Positions 17,296 through 25,995 of a DNA stretch of 64,000 nucleotides are shown here, one piece after another (the first letter of the stretch is position 1; every line of letters begins with the position of its first letter). Source of the DNA: Gemmatimonadota bacterium. Lineage in GTDB: Bacteria > JAAXHH01. The stretch spans positions 62,001 to 126,000 of the forward strand of contig JAPOZT010000004.1 in NCBI GenBank assembly GCA_026705925.1, given 5' to 3'. Below the pieces are notes generated by a model. That model was given only the letters and a program-made list of their open reading frames with translations. It was not told where the DNA came from and made no database searches. The position numbers and the translations under genes are program-made.

Positions 17296-17884
17296 CGCCG
17301 CCGGTACGCGCCGCCTGACGGCCATGGCCGTGGCCGTGGCCCTCGCGGTCCTCCTCGGGTTCATCCGTCTCTACCGGCTGCCGTGGGGCGGCTCGCTTTC
17401 GCTCAAGATCCTGCCCCTGGTCTACCTTGCGATCACCTACGGCCCCAGGGCGGGCATGGCCGGGGGCCTCGCAGCGGGCCTGGTCACGCTGATCGTCGAC
17501 CCGGTCATCCTCCATCCCATACAGGTCTTCCTGGACTACCTGCTTCCCTACGCGCTGATCGGGATCATCGGCTTCTTCCCTTCCTGGCCCCGGGTAGGCA
17601 TCCTTGCGGCCGGCGTACTCCGCCTGGCGAGCCACGTGGTGTCCGGCGCGGTCTATTTCGCGGCCTTCACGCCCCCGGAACTGAACCGGCAGGTCTACGA
17701 ACTGATCCGGGATTACACGGGGATCACCCTCTCCCCCCTGCTCCAGGAATGGACGGCGCCGTGGCTTTACGCCCTGCTGTACAATGCCAGCGTCGTCGTC
17801 CCCGAAACGGTCCTGATCATCCTCATTGCCCCGCCGCTGGTCCGCCGGCTCAACCGCGGATTCGCGCCGTCGCAAACCGGGTGA
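17249..17884 (+). CDS. thiT: ThiT-like thiamine-specific ECF transporter S component
   Basis: A 211-aa membrane protein with about six hydrophobic segments. PWGGSLSLKILPLVYLAITYGPRAGMAGGLAAG matches the L1-loop and substrate region of ThiT, and HPIQVFLDYLLPYALIGIIG matches its second conserved block. As an S component it captures thiamine and needs an energising EcfA/A'/T module, which is not in this window. The ATG at 17249 overlaps the LON-N gene. An internal ATG at 17324 would remove a hydrophilic 25-residue extension. The next genes downstream encode TPP-dependent enzymes, a fitting context. Confidence 0.82.
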   Translation: MASTSPKKANPKASNSAAGTRRLTAMAVAVALAVLLGFIRLYRLPWGGSLSLKILPLVYLAITYGPRAGMAGGLAAGLVTLIVDPVILHPIQVFLDYLLPYALIGIIGFFPSWPRVGILAAGVLRLASHVVSGAVYFAAFTPPELNRQVYELIRDYTGITLSPLLQEWTAPWLYALLYNASVVVPETVLIILIAPPLVRRLNRGFAPSQTG

Positions 17885-17950
17885 GCTAAAGGCGTGGAAA
17901 CCGCTGAAACCGAGCGGGATCGGCGGCGTATCGGCGGGGGTATTTTCCTC

Positions 17951-17979
17951 TTGCCTGGCCGTCGGCCCGCCCGTATTAT
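17951..17979 (+). promoter_or_regulatory. sigma-70-type promoter for the E1 alpha/beta genes
   Basis: TTGCCT (17951-17956), a 17-bp spacer and TATTAT (17974-17979), about 60 bp before the E1 alpha start. Confidence 0.55.
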
Positions 17980-18039
17980 GTCACAGTTCGTCCGAACCTT
18001 TTATTTCGTTAGCCTTTACCGTTCAGGAGCGATGGATCC

Positions 18040-19059
18040 ATGTCCGAATCCCTGGAGCTGATCACGACCTCCAGTGACGAAGGAACGCTGCCGCTGCCCG
18101 AGCCGCTGTGCCGGGAAATCTACGACAAAATGCTGACCATACGGCGCTTCGAGGAGGCCGTGCTGGACATCTACACCCAGGGCCTGATGCGCGGCCTGGC
18201 GCACCTGTACATCGGCCAGGAAGCCTCGGCCGTGGGCATCTGTTCGGCATTGAACGACGACGACTACCTCACCAGTACCCACCGGGGCCACGGCCACCTG
18301 ATCGCAAAGGGCGGCAAGGTCGACCGCATGATGGCGGAAATGATGGGCAAGGTCGACGGCTACAACCGCGGCAAGGGCGGCACCATGCACATCGCCGACA
18401 TGAGCCTGGGCATCCTGGGCGCCAACGGGATCGTGGGGGGCGGCATGGGCATGGCGACCGGCGCGGCGCTGAGCGGCAGGATGCGCGGCAGCGGGCAGGT
18501 GGCCGTGTGCTTCTTCGGGGACGGCGCCATCAACCAGGGCGCCTTCCTGGAATCCGCCAACCTGGCTTCCATCTGGTCGCTGCCCGTCCTGTTCGTCTGC
18601 GAGAACAACCACTATGGAGAATATACGGCCGCCAGCGACGTAACGGCCGTCCGGGAACACGTGGCCGAACGGGCCGCGGGGTTCAACATGCCGGCCCTGG
18701 TGGTGGACGGCAACGACGCCGTTGCGGTGCACCAGACCGCGGTGGAGATGGTGAAACGGGCCCGGACCGGCGAAGGGCCGTGCCTGATCGAGAACAAGAC
18801 CTACCGGTACCGCGGGCACCACGTGGGCGACGGCGACCCGGAAAAGACCTACCGGACCCAGAAGGAGACGGACACCTGGCTCGCGAAAGATCCCATACCC
18901 CGCTTCGCCCGGCGCATGCTGAAGGCGGGCATGGTCGACGAGGCGGAACTGGATTCCATCGACGCGGTAATCACAAAGCGGGTAGAAGACGCCGTGACCT
19001 TCGCGAACGAATCCCCCTATCCCGCAGCCGACGAGGTGACCGACCATGTCTACGCCTGA
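18040..19059 (+). CDS. pdhA: 2-oxoacid (pyruvate/acetoin) dehydrogenase E1 alpha subunit
   Basis: A 339-aa TPP-binding subunit. The thiamine-pyrophosphate motif runs from GDGAINQGAF to FVCENNHYG (about residues 160-190). Further conserved blocks are HRGHGHLIAKGG, GKGGTMHIADMSLGILGANGIVGGG and TYRYRGHHVGDG. Proteins of this length serve pyruvate or acetoin dehydrogenase complexes. It overlaps the beta-subunit gene by 14 bp. E2 and E3 genes are not in the window, so substrate assignment rests on family resemblance. A thiamine transporter gene lies 155 bp upstream. Confidence 0.9.
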   Translation: MSESLELITTSSDEGTLPLPEPLCREIYDKMLTIRRFEEAVLDIYTQGLMRGLAHLYIGQEASAVGICSALNDDDYLTSTHRGHGHLIAKGGKVDRMMAEMMGKVDGYNRGKGGTMHIADMSLGILGANGIVGGGMGMATGAALSGRMRGSGQVAVCFFGDGAINQGAFLESANLASIWSLPVLFVCENNHYGEYTAASDVTAVREHVAERAAGFNMPALVVDGNDAVAVHQTAVEMVKRARTGEGPCLIENKTYRYRGHHVGDGDPEKTYRTQKETDTWLAKDPIPRFARRMLKAGMVDEAELDSIDAVITKRVEDAVTFANESPYPAADEVTDHVYA

Positions 19060-20047
19060 GCGGGTAATCACCTATGGCGAAGCGGTCCGCGAGGCCATCG
19101 CGGAGGAAATGCGGCGGGACGAAACCGTCTTCTTCATGGGAGAGGACGTGGCCGCCGCGGGCGGTGTATTCAAGGTCACCGTGGGCCTGCTCGACGAGTT
19201 CGGCGAAGACCGGGTGCGGGACACGCCCATATCGGAAGCGGGCATCATGGGCGCCGGCGTGGGCGCCGCCCTGACGGGCATGCGGCCCATCGTCGAGATC
19301 ATGTTCGGCGACTTCATCACCATCGCCATGGACCAGATCGTCAACCAGGCCGCCAAGATGTGCTACATGACCGGCGGACAGGCCAAAGTGCCGCTGACGA
19401 TCCGGACCACCATCGGCGCGGGCCGTTCCTCGGCGGCCCAGCACTCCCAGAGCCTGCAGGCCTGGCTGTCCCACATACCCGGCGTCAAGGTGGCCATCCC
19501 CTCCACGCCGGCCGACCTGAAGGGCCTGCTCAAGACCTCCATCCGCGACGACAACCCCACCGTCATCTACGAAGACAAGATGATGTACGCCCTGAAGGGT
19601 CCGGTACCCGATGACGACGACTACACCATCCCCTTCGGCGTGGCCGACATCAAGCGGGAAGGGTCGGACGTGACTCTCGTCGCCACCTCGAGCATGGTGC
19701 ATACCGCGCTCAAGGCCGCGGACATGCTGGACAAGGAGGGTATCGGCGCGGAGGTGGTGGATCCCAGGACGCTTTCGCCCCTCGATATGGACACGATCAT
19801 TCGTTCCGTCGAGAAGACCAGCCGCGCCGTGGTGGTCGACGAGGCCTACCAGAGCTACGGAGTCACGGGCGAACTGGCCTCGCGGATCGCCGACGAGGCC
19901 TTCGACTACCTGGACGCCCCCGTGAAGCGCGTAGGGGCCATGGACGTCCCCGTACCTTTCAGCCCCGGGCTGGAACCGGAAACCATACCCGACGAGGCGA
20001 AGCTGGTCCGCACCGTCCAGAGCCTGTTCCACGACGTCCCCGTATAG
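19046..20047 (+). CDS. pdhB: 2-oxoacid (pyruvate/acetoin) dehydrogenase E1 beta subunit
   Basis: A 333-aa transketolase-like subunit that completes the E1 heterotetramer with the upstream alpha subunit. Conserved blocks are FFMGEDVAAAGGVFKVT, DTPISEAGIMGAGVGAALTGMRPIVEIMF and the C-terminal VVVDEAYQSYGVTGELASRIADEAF. Start and upstream stop overlap by 14 bp, the usual arrangement for stoichiometric synthesis. The stop codon is followed by a near-copy of the same 18 bp (20045-20062 and 20063-20080), one of several gene-end duplications in this window. Confidence 0.9.
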   Translation: MSTPERVITYGEAVREAIAEEMRRDETVFFMGEDVAAAGGVFKVTVGLLDEFGEDRVRDTPISEAGIMGAGVGAALTGMRPIVEIMFGDFITIAMDQIVNQAAKMCYMTGGQAKVPLTIRTTIGAGRSSAAQHSQSLQAWLSHIPGVKVAIPSTPADLKGLLKTSIRDDNPTVIYEDKMMYALKGPVPDDDDYTIPFGVADIKREGSDVTLVATSSMVHTALKAADMLDKEGIGAEVVDPRTLSPLDMDTIIRSVEKTSRAVVVDEAYQSYGVTGELASRIADEAFDYLDAPVKRVGAMDVPVPFSPGLEPETIPDEAKLVRTVQSLFHDVPV

Positions 20048-20092
20048 ACAGAGACTGCGGATTAGACCGAGACTGAGGAGCGATCATTTCAT

Positions 20093-21412
20093 ATGAACCT
20101 GTGGCGCCTGCCCCTGCACTGGAAGATCATCATCGGGTTGATTCTCGGTCTGCTATACGGGATCCTCTCCGCGGCCATGGGATGGAGCCGGTTCACCGAG
20201 GACTGGATCACGCCCTTCGGCGACATCTTCCTGAACCTGCTCAAAGTCATCGCCGTGCCCCTCGTGCTGGGCTCGCTCATCATGGGCGTCGCCTCCCTGT
20301 CGGACGTGAGGAAACTGTCGCGCATCGGAGGCAGGACGATCGCCATCTACATCCTCACGACGACGGTCTCCGTAACCATCGGGCTGGTCATGGTCAATCT
20401 GCTCGAACCCGGGACGGGCGTGCCCCAGGGGTTGCAGGAACAATTGCAGGCGGCTTACCAGACCGACGCGGAATCCGACATGGAACGGGCCGAAACGGCC
20501 AGGGAGCGGGGGCCGCTGCAGGTATTCGTGGACATGACCCCCGACAACATCTTCGGCGCGCTGAGCAACAACGGGCGCATGCTCCAGGTCGTCTTCTTCT
20601 CACTTCTCTTCGGCATCGCCCTGGTACTGATCCCATCCGACAAGAGCAAACCCCTGGTGGATTTCTTCTCCGGTCTCACGTCGGTCATCATCCAGATCGT
20701 GAACATGATCATGGTCGTCGCGCCGATCGGCGTCTTCGCCCTGATCGCCAAGACCATCAACCAGGTGGCCCGGGACGACCTGTCCGCCGTCGGTGAACTC
20801 CTCGGCGCCCTGGGGTTTTACTGCTTGGTGGTTCTCCTGGGACTGCTGATCCACGGCATCATCACCTACCCGGTCATGCTCAAGATCTTCTCCAACATGA
20901 AAATCGGGCGGTTTTTCCGGGGTATCGCCCCGGCCCAGCTCCTGGCCTTCTCATCCAGTTCCAGCGGGGCCACGCTCCCGGTCACCATGGACGTGAGCCA
21001 ACGGAATCTCGGGGTTTCAAAAGAGGTTTCGTCCTTCGTCCTGCCTCTGGGCGCTACGATCAACATGGACGGCACCGCGCTCTATCAGGCCGTGGCCGCC
21101 GTGTTCATCGCCCAGGCCCTCGGCCTCGGGCTCGACATGACCGCCCAGTTGCAGATCGTCCTCACGGCCGTCCTCGCCTCCATCGGCACCGCCGCCGTGC
21201 CCGGCGCGGGCATCATCATGCTGATCATCATCCTCGAGACCATCGGCGTTCCGGCCGCAGGCATCGCGCTGATCCTCGGCGTCGACCGAATCCTCGACAT
21301 GTGCCGCACCGCGGTGAACGTCACGGGCGACGCCGCCGTGGCGACCTCGGTGGATGCCATGGAGAAACGTGCGGCCAACACGACCGCCGCAACGTCCAGT
21401 CAGACCGCGTAA
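20093..21412 (+). CDS. dicarboxylate/amino acid:cation symporter (GltP/DctA family)
   Basis: A 439-aa inner-membrane transporter of the DAACS family (SLC1-like fold). The re-entrant hairpin serine-rich motif SSSSGATLPVTMDVSQ and the NMDGTALYQAVAAVFIAQ motif of transmembrane segment 7, which forms substrate and sodium sites in GltPh, are both present. So is the segment-8 stretch DRILDMCRTAVNVTGDAA. Likely substrates are glutamate, aspartate or C4-dicarboxylates, driven by Na+ or H+. It follows the E1 beta gene by 45 bp and may share its transcript. The end of the gene is duplicated downstream (cagaccgcgtaac, then cagtccgcgtaac). Confidence 0.92.
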   Translation: MNLWRLPLHWKIIIGLILGLLYGILSAAMGWSRFTEDWITPFGDIFLNLLKVIAVPLVLGSLIMGVASLSDVRKLSRIGGRTIAIYILTTTVSVTIGLVMVNLLEPGTGVPQGLQEQLQAAYQTDAESDMERAETARERGPLQVFVDMTPDNIFGALSNNGRMLQVVFFSLLFGIALVLIPSDKSKPLVDFFSGLTSVIIQIVNMIMVVAPIGVFALIAKTINQVARDDLSAVGELLGALGFYCLVVLLGLLIHGIITYPVMLKIFSNMKIGRFFRGIAPAQLLAFSSSSSGATLPVTMDVSQRNLGVSKEVSSFVLPLGATINMDGTALYQAVAAVFIAQALGLGLDMTAQLQIVLTAVLASIGTAAVPGAGIIMLIIILETIGVPAAGIALILGVDRILDMCRTAVNVTGDAAVATSVDAMEKRAANTTAATSSQTA

Positions 21413-21494
21413 CGACCTGTCAGTCCGCGTAACCTCTACCGCGAAACCAACGATTTTAAATGTGATTCCGTGAGCGCGCCCGCCAGCGTCCCGG

Positions 21495-22865
21495 TCAGTG
21501 CGTCCGGCCGTATTGCTCGTAGAACCAGGCCGCGCTGTCGATGCCCCGATAGAAATTGGGCAGGTGAAACTTCTCGTTGGGCGCGTGGGCGTCGCAGTCG
21601 GGCAGACCGAAGGCCATCAGGACCGTGGGCAGGCCAAGTATCTCCTCGAACATGGCCACCACCGGTATACTGCCGCCTTCCCGGATGTAGACGGGCTCCT
21701 TGCCGAAGCCCCGCGTAATGGCCTGGTGGGCGGCCGTCACGGCGGGATGGTCCCGAGCCGTGAGGACCGGTTTGCCCGTGCCGTGATGGATGACTTCCAC
21801 CTTGACCGAAGTTGGTGCAAGGCTTCTGACGTAGTCCTCGAACGCGTGGGCGATCCTTTCGGGGTCCTGGTTCGGCACGAGGCGCATGCTCACCTTGGCC
21901 ATGGCCTTCGACGGGATCACGGTCTTCGATCCCTCGCCCGTGAATCCCCCCAGCATCCCGTTCACATCGAGGGTGGGCCGCGCCCAAAGGCGTTCCAGGG
22001 TCGAGTAGCCTTTCTCTCCTGTGGATCCCGGCAGGCCCAGTCTCCCGGTGAAGCCTTCCTCGTCAAAGGGCAACGCGGCAAGCGACGCACGCTCTTCGCC
22101 GCCCAGGGGCAGGACGTCGTCGTAGAACCCCGGCACGGTGATCCGTCCGTCGCCGTCCACCATCTTGCCCAGTATCTCCGACAATACGTTCAGGGGGTTG
22201 GGAACCGCGCCGCCGTAGACGCCCGAATGCAGGTCCTTGTTGGGTCCCTCGAGTCGGACCTCCATGTAGGCCATGCCCCGCAGGGCATACCCGATCGAGG
22301 GCTGCTCGTAGTCGAACATGGACGTGTCGGAAATGACCACCACGTCCGCCCCCAGTTCCTCCCTGTGGCTTTCCAGGTAGGCTTCCAGGTTCTCGCTCGA
22401 TACTTCTTCCTCGCCCTCGATCAGCAGGCGGACGTTCACCGGCAGGCGGCCGTTCTCCCGCAGGTGGGCCTCCAGCGCCTTCACGTGCAGCCAGACCTGC
22501 CCCTTGTCGTCCGTCGATCCCCGGGCGTAGAGGTTGTCGCCTCGTACCACGGGATCAAAGGGATCACTCTCCCAGAGCTCAAAGGGTTCCGCGGGCTGGA
22601 CGTCGTAATGGCCGTATAGCAGGACGGTTGGCCTGCCGGGCGCGCCGAGCCAATCCGCCGTCACGATGGGATGGCCGGGCGTGGGATTCACGGCCACGTT
22701 CTGCATGCCGATCCGTTCCAGTTCGTCGGCGAGGAAACGGGCGCAACGGCGCAGGTCCTCTCGGTGGTGGGGATGGGTGCTCACGCTGGGAATGCGGAGG
22801 AAGTCCTTCAAGCCCTCCAGGGCCTGGGTACGCTGTCCTTCCAGGTAGGAAATGACTTTATCCAT
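21495..22865 (-). CDS. M20-family dipeptidase
   Basis: A 456-aa zinc peptidase of the M20 family (carnosinase-like dipeptidases). Metal and catalytic residues lie in LLYGHYDVQPAEP, RGSTDDKGQ (bridging Asp) and IEGEEEVSS (general base and metal Glu). The late PVVAMFEEILGLPTVLMAFGLPDCDAHAPNEKF carries the final histidine ligand. There is no signal peptide, so it is probably cytosolic and releases amino acids from imported dipeptides. It converges on the symporter gene; the 82 bp between them hold no clear terminator. Confidence 0.92.
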   Translation of the reverse strand: MDKVISYLEGQRTQALEGLKDFLRIPSVSTHPHHREDLRRCARFLADELERIGMQNVAVNPTPGHPIVTADWLGAPGRPTVLLYGHYDVQPAEPFELWESDPFDPVVRGDNLYARGSTDDKGQVWLHVKALEAHLRENGRLPVNVRLLIEGEEEVSSENLEAYLESHREELGADVVVISDTSMFDYEQPSIGYALRGMAYMEVRLEGPNKDLHSGVYGGAVPNPLNVLSEILGKMVDGDGRITVPGFYDDVLPLGGEERASLAALPFDEEGFTGRLGLPGSTGEKGYSTLERLWARPTLDVNGMLGGFTGEGSKTVIPSKAMAKVSMRLVPNQDPERIAHAFEDYVRSLAPTSVKVEVIHHGTGKPVLTARDHPAVTAAHQAITRGFGKEPVYIREGGSIPVVAMFEEILGLPTVLMAFGLPDCDAHAPNEKFHLPNFYRGIDSAAWFYEQYGRTH

Positions 22866-23004
22866 AGGTCTGCGATTCCGTTCGTTGGGGATGGTGAGAT
22901 GGTTCGGGCCTAAAAGCCGCGTGCATCTGGCAGGTTAAAGGAACGGCGGGCGGCGGAGCAAGGAGAAAAACACGGGGTCCGGGAGCGGGATTCGACATTT
23001 CGGC

Positions 23005-23053
23005 CACGGGCTTCCCGTGTGGGCTTGACAGTACGCCGGGATGGTCTTAGACT
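23005..23053 (+). promoter_or_regulatory. K+ channel gene promoter with upstream inverted repeat
   Basis: TTGACA (23025-23030), a 17-bp spacer and TAGACT (23048-23053). Five bp before the -35 box sits a perfect inverted repeat CACGGG-CTT-CCCGTG (23005-23019), a candidate regulator site or hairpin. The rest of the 272-bp divergent gap shows nothing else. Confidence 0.55.
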
Positions 23054-23137
23054 GGTAACTTCGCAATGCAGTGCACGGTGTGGGCAGGATTCGCCGCGTC
23101 GTGACTCGAAACCGCAACCGGCCATCCGGGATTCGCC

Positions 23138-24832
23138 ATGCAGACCTTCTTAAGACAGTACCTTGGCGTATTGCGCACCACGATCGGATCGGGAAACCTG
23201 AAGTTCTTCTACCGGTTCTTCATCCTCCTCTTCCTGCTGATCCTGGTCTATACGTTCCTGTTCCACCAGCTGCAGGAAATGGAGGGGCGGGAACATACGT
23301 GGTTCACCGGATTCTACTGGACGCTGGTCACCATGACCACGCTCGGGTACGGCGACATCGTCTTTACCAGCGACCTGGGCCGGGTTTTCTCACTGTGCGT
23401 GTTGCTGACGGGCCTGACGACGCTGATCATCGTGCTTCCCGTGGCCTTTGTCGAGTTCATCTACCGTCCCTGGCTCAGCGCCCACTCCATCGCGCGCGCG
23501 CCCCGATCGCTGGAACCGAACTTTCAGGAACACGTGGTCATCACCCATCACGACGAGGTGACGAGTTCGCTTGCCGCCAGGCTCAAGCAGTACGGGAACG
23601 ACTACGTATTCATCATACCCGATCTGGACGATGCGTTGCTCCTCCACGACCGGGGCCTGAATGTCGTATACGGCGACCTGGACAACGCGGAGACCTACCG
23701 GCGTGCCAATGTGGACCAGGCGGCGCTCGTCGTGGCCACCGGCAAGGACACGCTGAACACCAGCATCGCCTTCACGATCCGGAATATCAACCGGGAAATC
23801 CCCATCCTGGCCACGGCGAATTCACCCGACTCCGTGGATATCCTCGAACTGGCGGGCTGCACCCACGTGATCCAGCTGGGACAGCAGATGGGGCAGCTCC
23901 TCGCCCGTCTCGCTTCGAGCGTGGATTCCATGTCCCACGTACTCGGAAACGTCGAGGACCTGATGGTCGCCGACGCGAGCATCGTGGATACTCCGCTCAT
24001 CGGCAAGACCCTGCGCGAGACGCGTCTTCGCGAACTGACCGGCGTCACGGTCGTCGGCGTGTGGGAGCGGGGACGGTTCCACGTGATCGCGCCCGATACG
24101 CCGCTGACCGAGCGGATGATCCTGGTGCTCCTGGGGACGGAAAGCCAGATCACTTCCTACAACGAGCTTTTCGCCATCTACAATGTTTCCGATCCGCCTA
24201 TCGTCATCATCGGCGGCGGACGCGTGGGACGGTCCGCGGGAGGCACGCTCGTGGAGCGGGGGCTGGACTACCGGATCATCGAGCAGCAGGCCGACCGGAT
24301 CCGGGATGAAAAGCACTACGTACTGGGCGACGCGGCGGATATCGAAACCATGAAAAAGGCCGGACTCATGGACGCGCCTACCGTCATCATCACGTCCCAT
24401 GAAGACGACATGAACATCTACCTCACGATCTACTGCCGCAAGCTGCGGCCGGATATCCAGATCATCACCCGGGCGAAACAGGAAAGAAACGTGGAGGCGC
24501 TTCACCGGGCGGGTGCGGATTTCGTCATGTCCTACGCTTCCATGGGCGCCAACATCATCCTGAACCTGCTCAAGCGGAACGATATCGTCATGATCACGGA
24601 AGGGTTGAACTTCTTCCGGGTCCGGCTCCCCCGCGAACTGGCCGGCAAGACCATCGCCGAGTCACAGGTCTACCCGGAGACGGGATGTTACATCGCGGCC
24701 GTATTTACCGGGAAGGAGAGCATCGTGAGTCCCCCGCCGTCGATGAAACTGTCCACCGGGTGCGAGATCCTGCTCATCGGGACGATCGAAGCGGAAAACA
24801 GGTACCTGGAGCGGTACGGGAAGAAGACGTAA
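23138..24832 (+). CDS. two-TM potassium channel with two RCK (TrkA) domains
   Basis: A 564-aa ligand-gated K+ channel. Transmembrane helix 1 (about 26-44), a pore helix and selectivity filter TLGYGD (68-73), and transmembrane helix 2 (about 84-106) are followed by two regulator-of-K-conductance units. The first (about 131-250) has lost the glycine-rich dinucleotide motif: THHDEV stands where GxGxxG is expected. The second (about 348-470) keeps it as GGGRVG. A TrkA-C-like domain ends the protein. It should form a tetrameric K+ pore in the inner membrane with an octameric cytosolic gating ring. The gene stands alone with its own promoter. Confidence 0.93.
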   Translation: MQTFLRQYLGVLRTTIGSGNLKFFYRFFILLFLLILVYTFLFHQLQEMEGREHTWFTGFYWTLVTMTTLGYGDIVFTSDLGRVFSLCVLLTGLTTLIIVLPVAFVEFIYRPWLSAHSIARAPRSLEPNFQEHVVITHHDEVTSSLAARLKQYGNDYVFIIPDLDDALLLHDRGLNVVYGDLDNAETYRRANVDQAALVVATGKDTLNTSIAFTIRNINREIPILATANSPDSVDILELAGCTHVIQLGQQMGQLLARLASSVDSMSHVLGNVEDLMVADASIVDTPLIGKTLRETRLRELTGVTVVGVWERGRFHVIAPDTPLTERMILVLLGTESQITSYNELFAIYNVSDPPIVIIGGGRVGRSAGGTLVERGLDYRIIEQQADRIRDEKHYVLGDAADIETMKKAGLMDAPTVIITSHEDDMNIYLTIYCRKLRPDIQIITRAKQERNVEALHRAGADFVMSYASMGANIILNLLKRNDIVMITEGLNFFRVRLPRELAGKTIAESQVYPETGCYIAAVFTGKESIVSPPPSMKLSTGCEILLIGTIEAENRYLERYGKKT

Positions 24833-24858
24833 GTTCCGGCCGCCAGGTCATGCGCAGT

Positions 24859-25995
24859 TCATGCGCAGTACGCTTTGGCTACTTCCGTGAGGACCTCGGC
24901 GCAGACTTCGATCGACGCCACGTCCACCCATTCGTTGTCCCCGTGAAAGTCACCGCCCGCCGGACCGTAGATCACCGTCGGGATCGAGCGCTCGCTCAAC
25001 AACGCGGCATCCATCCAGCCCGCACTCCCGGCGACACGGGGCCGGCGGCCCGACGACCGTTCGGCGACCGTCCTGACCTGTTCGACGATTTCATGACCGG
25101 AATCGATCGAAAAAGGCCGCCGTTCGAAGGTCAGATCGATCGTGGCTTGAAAACCCGGATCGGCCCGGCGGCACCGTTCGGCTATTTCCTCCAGCTCCGT
25201 AATTACGCTTCGAGCCGTCTCTCCCGGAACCGTGCGCCTTTCCACCCCCAGGCGGCAGGTCGCGGGATAGCTTGACATCTCGCGGCCGCCGGCGATGACC
25301 GATGCATGCACCGATCCGGAACCGAGCAACGGATCACCTGCTCGTTGTTCCAGTTCGGCCTGAAGATCCTCGAGTCCCCGGAGAAACGCCCCCATCTTCG
25401 CGATTGCGTCCAGTCCATCCTCCGGCCTGGAACCATGGGCGGCGCGGCCCCGCGTAGTGACGTCCGCCCAGACGAAACCCTTGTGCGCGACCAGGACATC
25501 CCCGCTGGTGGGTTCCGTCACGATGGCTGCGTCGGCCGTCACGCCGCTGTCCAGAACGGCCGTGGTACCGACGCTGTAGGCCTCTTCGTCCGCAACGGCC
25601 GTCATGACCACGTCCCCCCTCAGATCCATGGTCCGCGCACGGGACAACGTAACCATCATTGCGGCCACCGAAGCCTTCATGTCTCCAGCACCGCGGCCGT
25701 ACATCCTGCCCGCTTCGACCCTCGGACGGAAGGGGTCGTCCATGCCCTCCACGCCGACCGTATCGAAATGACCGTTCAGGATGAGCGAGCGCCCGCCCCC
25801 CGTACCCCGTGCGACGGCAACCACGCTGGGACGCCCGTCCGCGTCCACGATCCGCACGTCGAGGGAGCTGTCCCGGCACCAGTCCGCGACGAAGGCGGCG
25901 ATTTCCTGCTCGCCCGCAGCGTCCGGTGACAGCGTGGGATTGGTCGAGTCGATCGAAACGAGTTTTGCGGTGAGCTCCTGGAGCGTGCCGGTCAT
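24859..25995 (-). CDS. M20-family peptidase/deacylase (ArgE/DapE-like)
   Basis: A 378-aa M20 metallohydrolase. Motifs are [25 protein letters not shown] (bridging Asp), [12 protein letters not shown] (catalytic Glu and metal ligand) and a late [16 protein letters not shown] (histidine ligand). Relatives remove acyl groups from amino acids (ArgE, DapE) or cleave glutamate (CPG2-like), and the substrate cannot be decided here. Its ATG overlaps the stop of the hybrid kinase gene by 4 bp (ATGA), so the two are translationally coupled. The stop codon lies in a perfect 11-bp tandem duplication (tcatgcgcagt at 24848-24869). Confidence 0.88.
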   Translation of the reverse strand: MTGTLQELTAKLVSIDSTNPTLSPDAAGEQEIAAFVADWCRDSSLDVRIVDADGRPSVVAVARGTGGGRSLILNGHFDTVGVEGMDDPFRPRVEAGRMYGRGAGDMKASVAAMMVTLSRARTMDLRGDVVMTAVADEEAYSVGTTAVLDSGVTADAAIVTEPTSGDVLVAHKGFVWADVTTRGRAAHGSRPEDGLDAIAKMGAFLRGLEDLQAELEQRAGDPLLGSGSVHASVIAGGREMSSYPATCRLGVERRTVPGETARSVITELEEIAERCRRADPGFQATIDLTFERRPFSIDSGHEIVEQVRTVAERSSGRRPRVAGSAGWMDAALLSERSIPTVIYGPAGGDFHGDNEWVDVASIEVCAEVLTEVAKAYCA

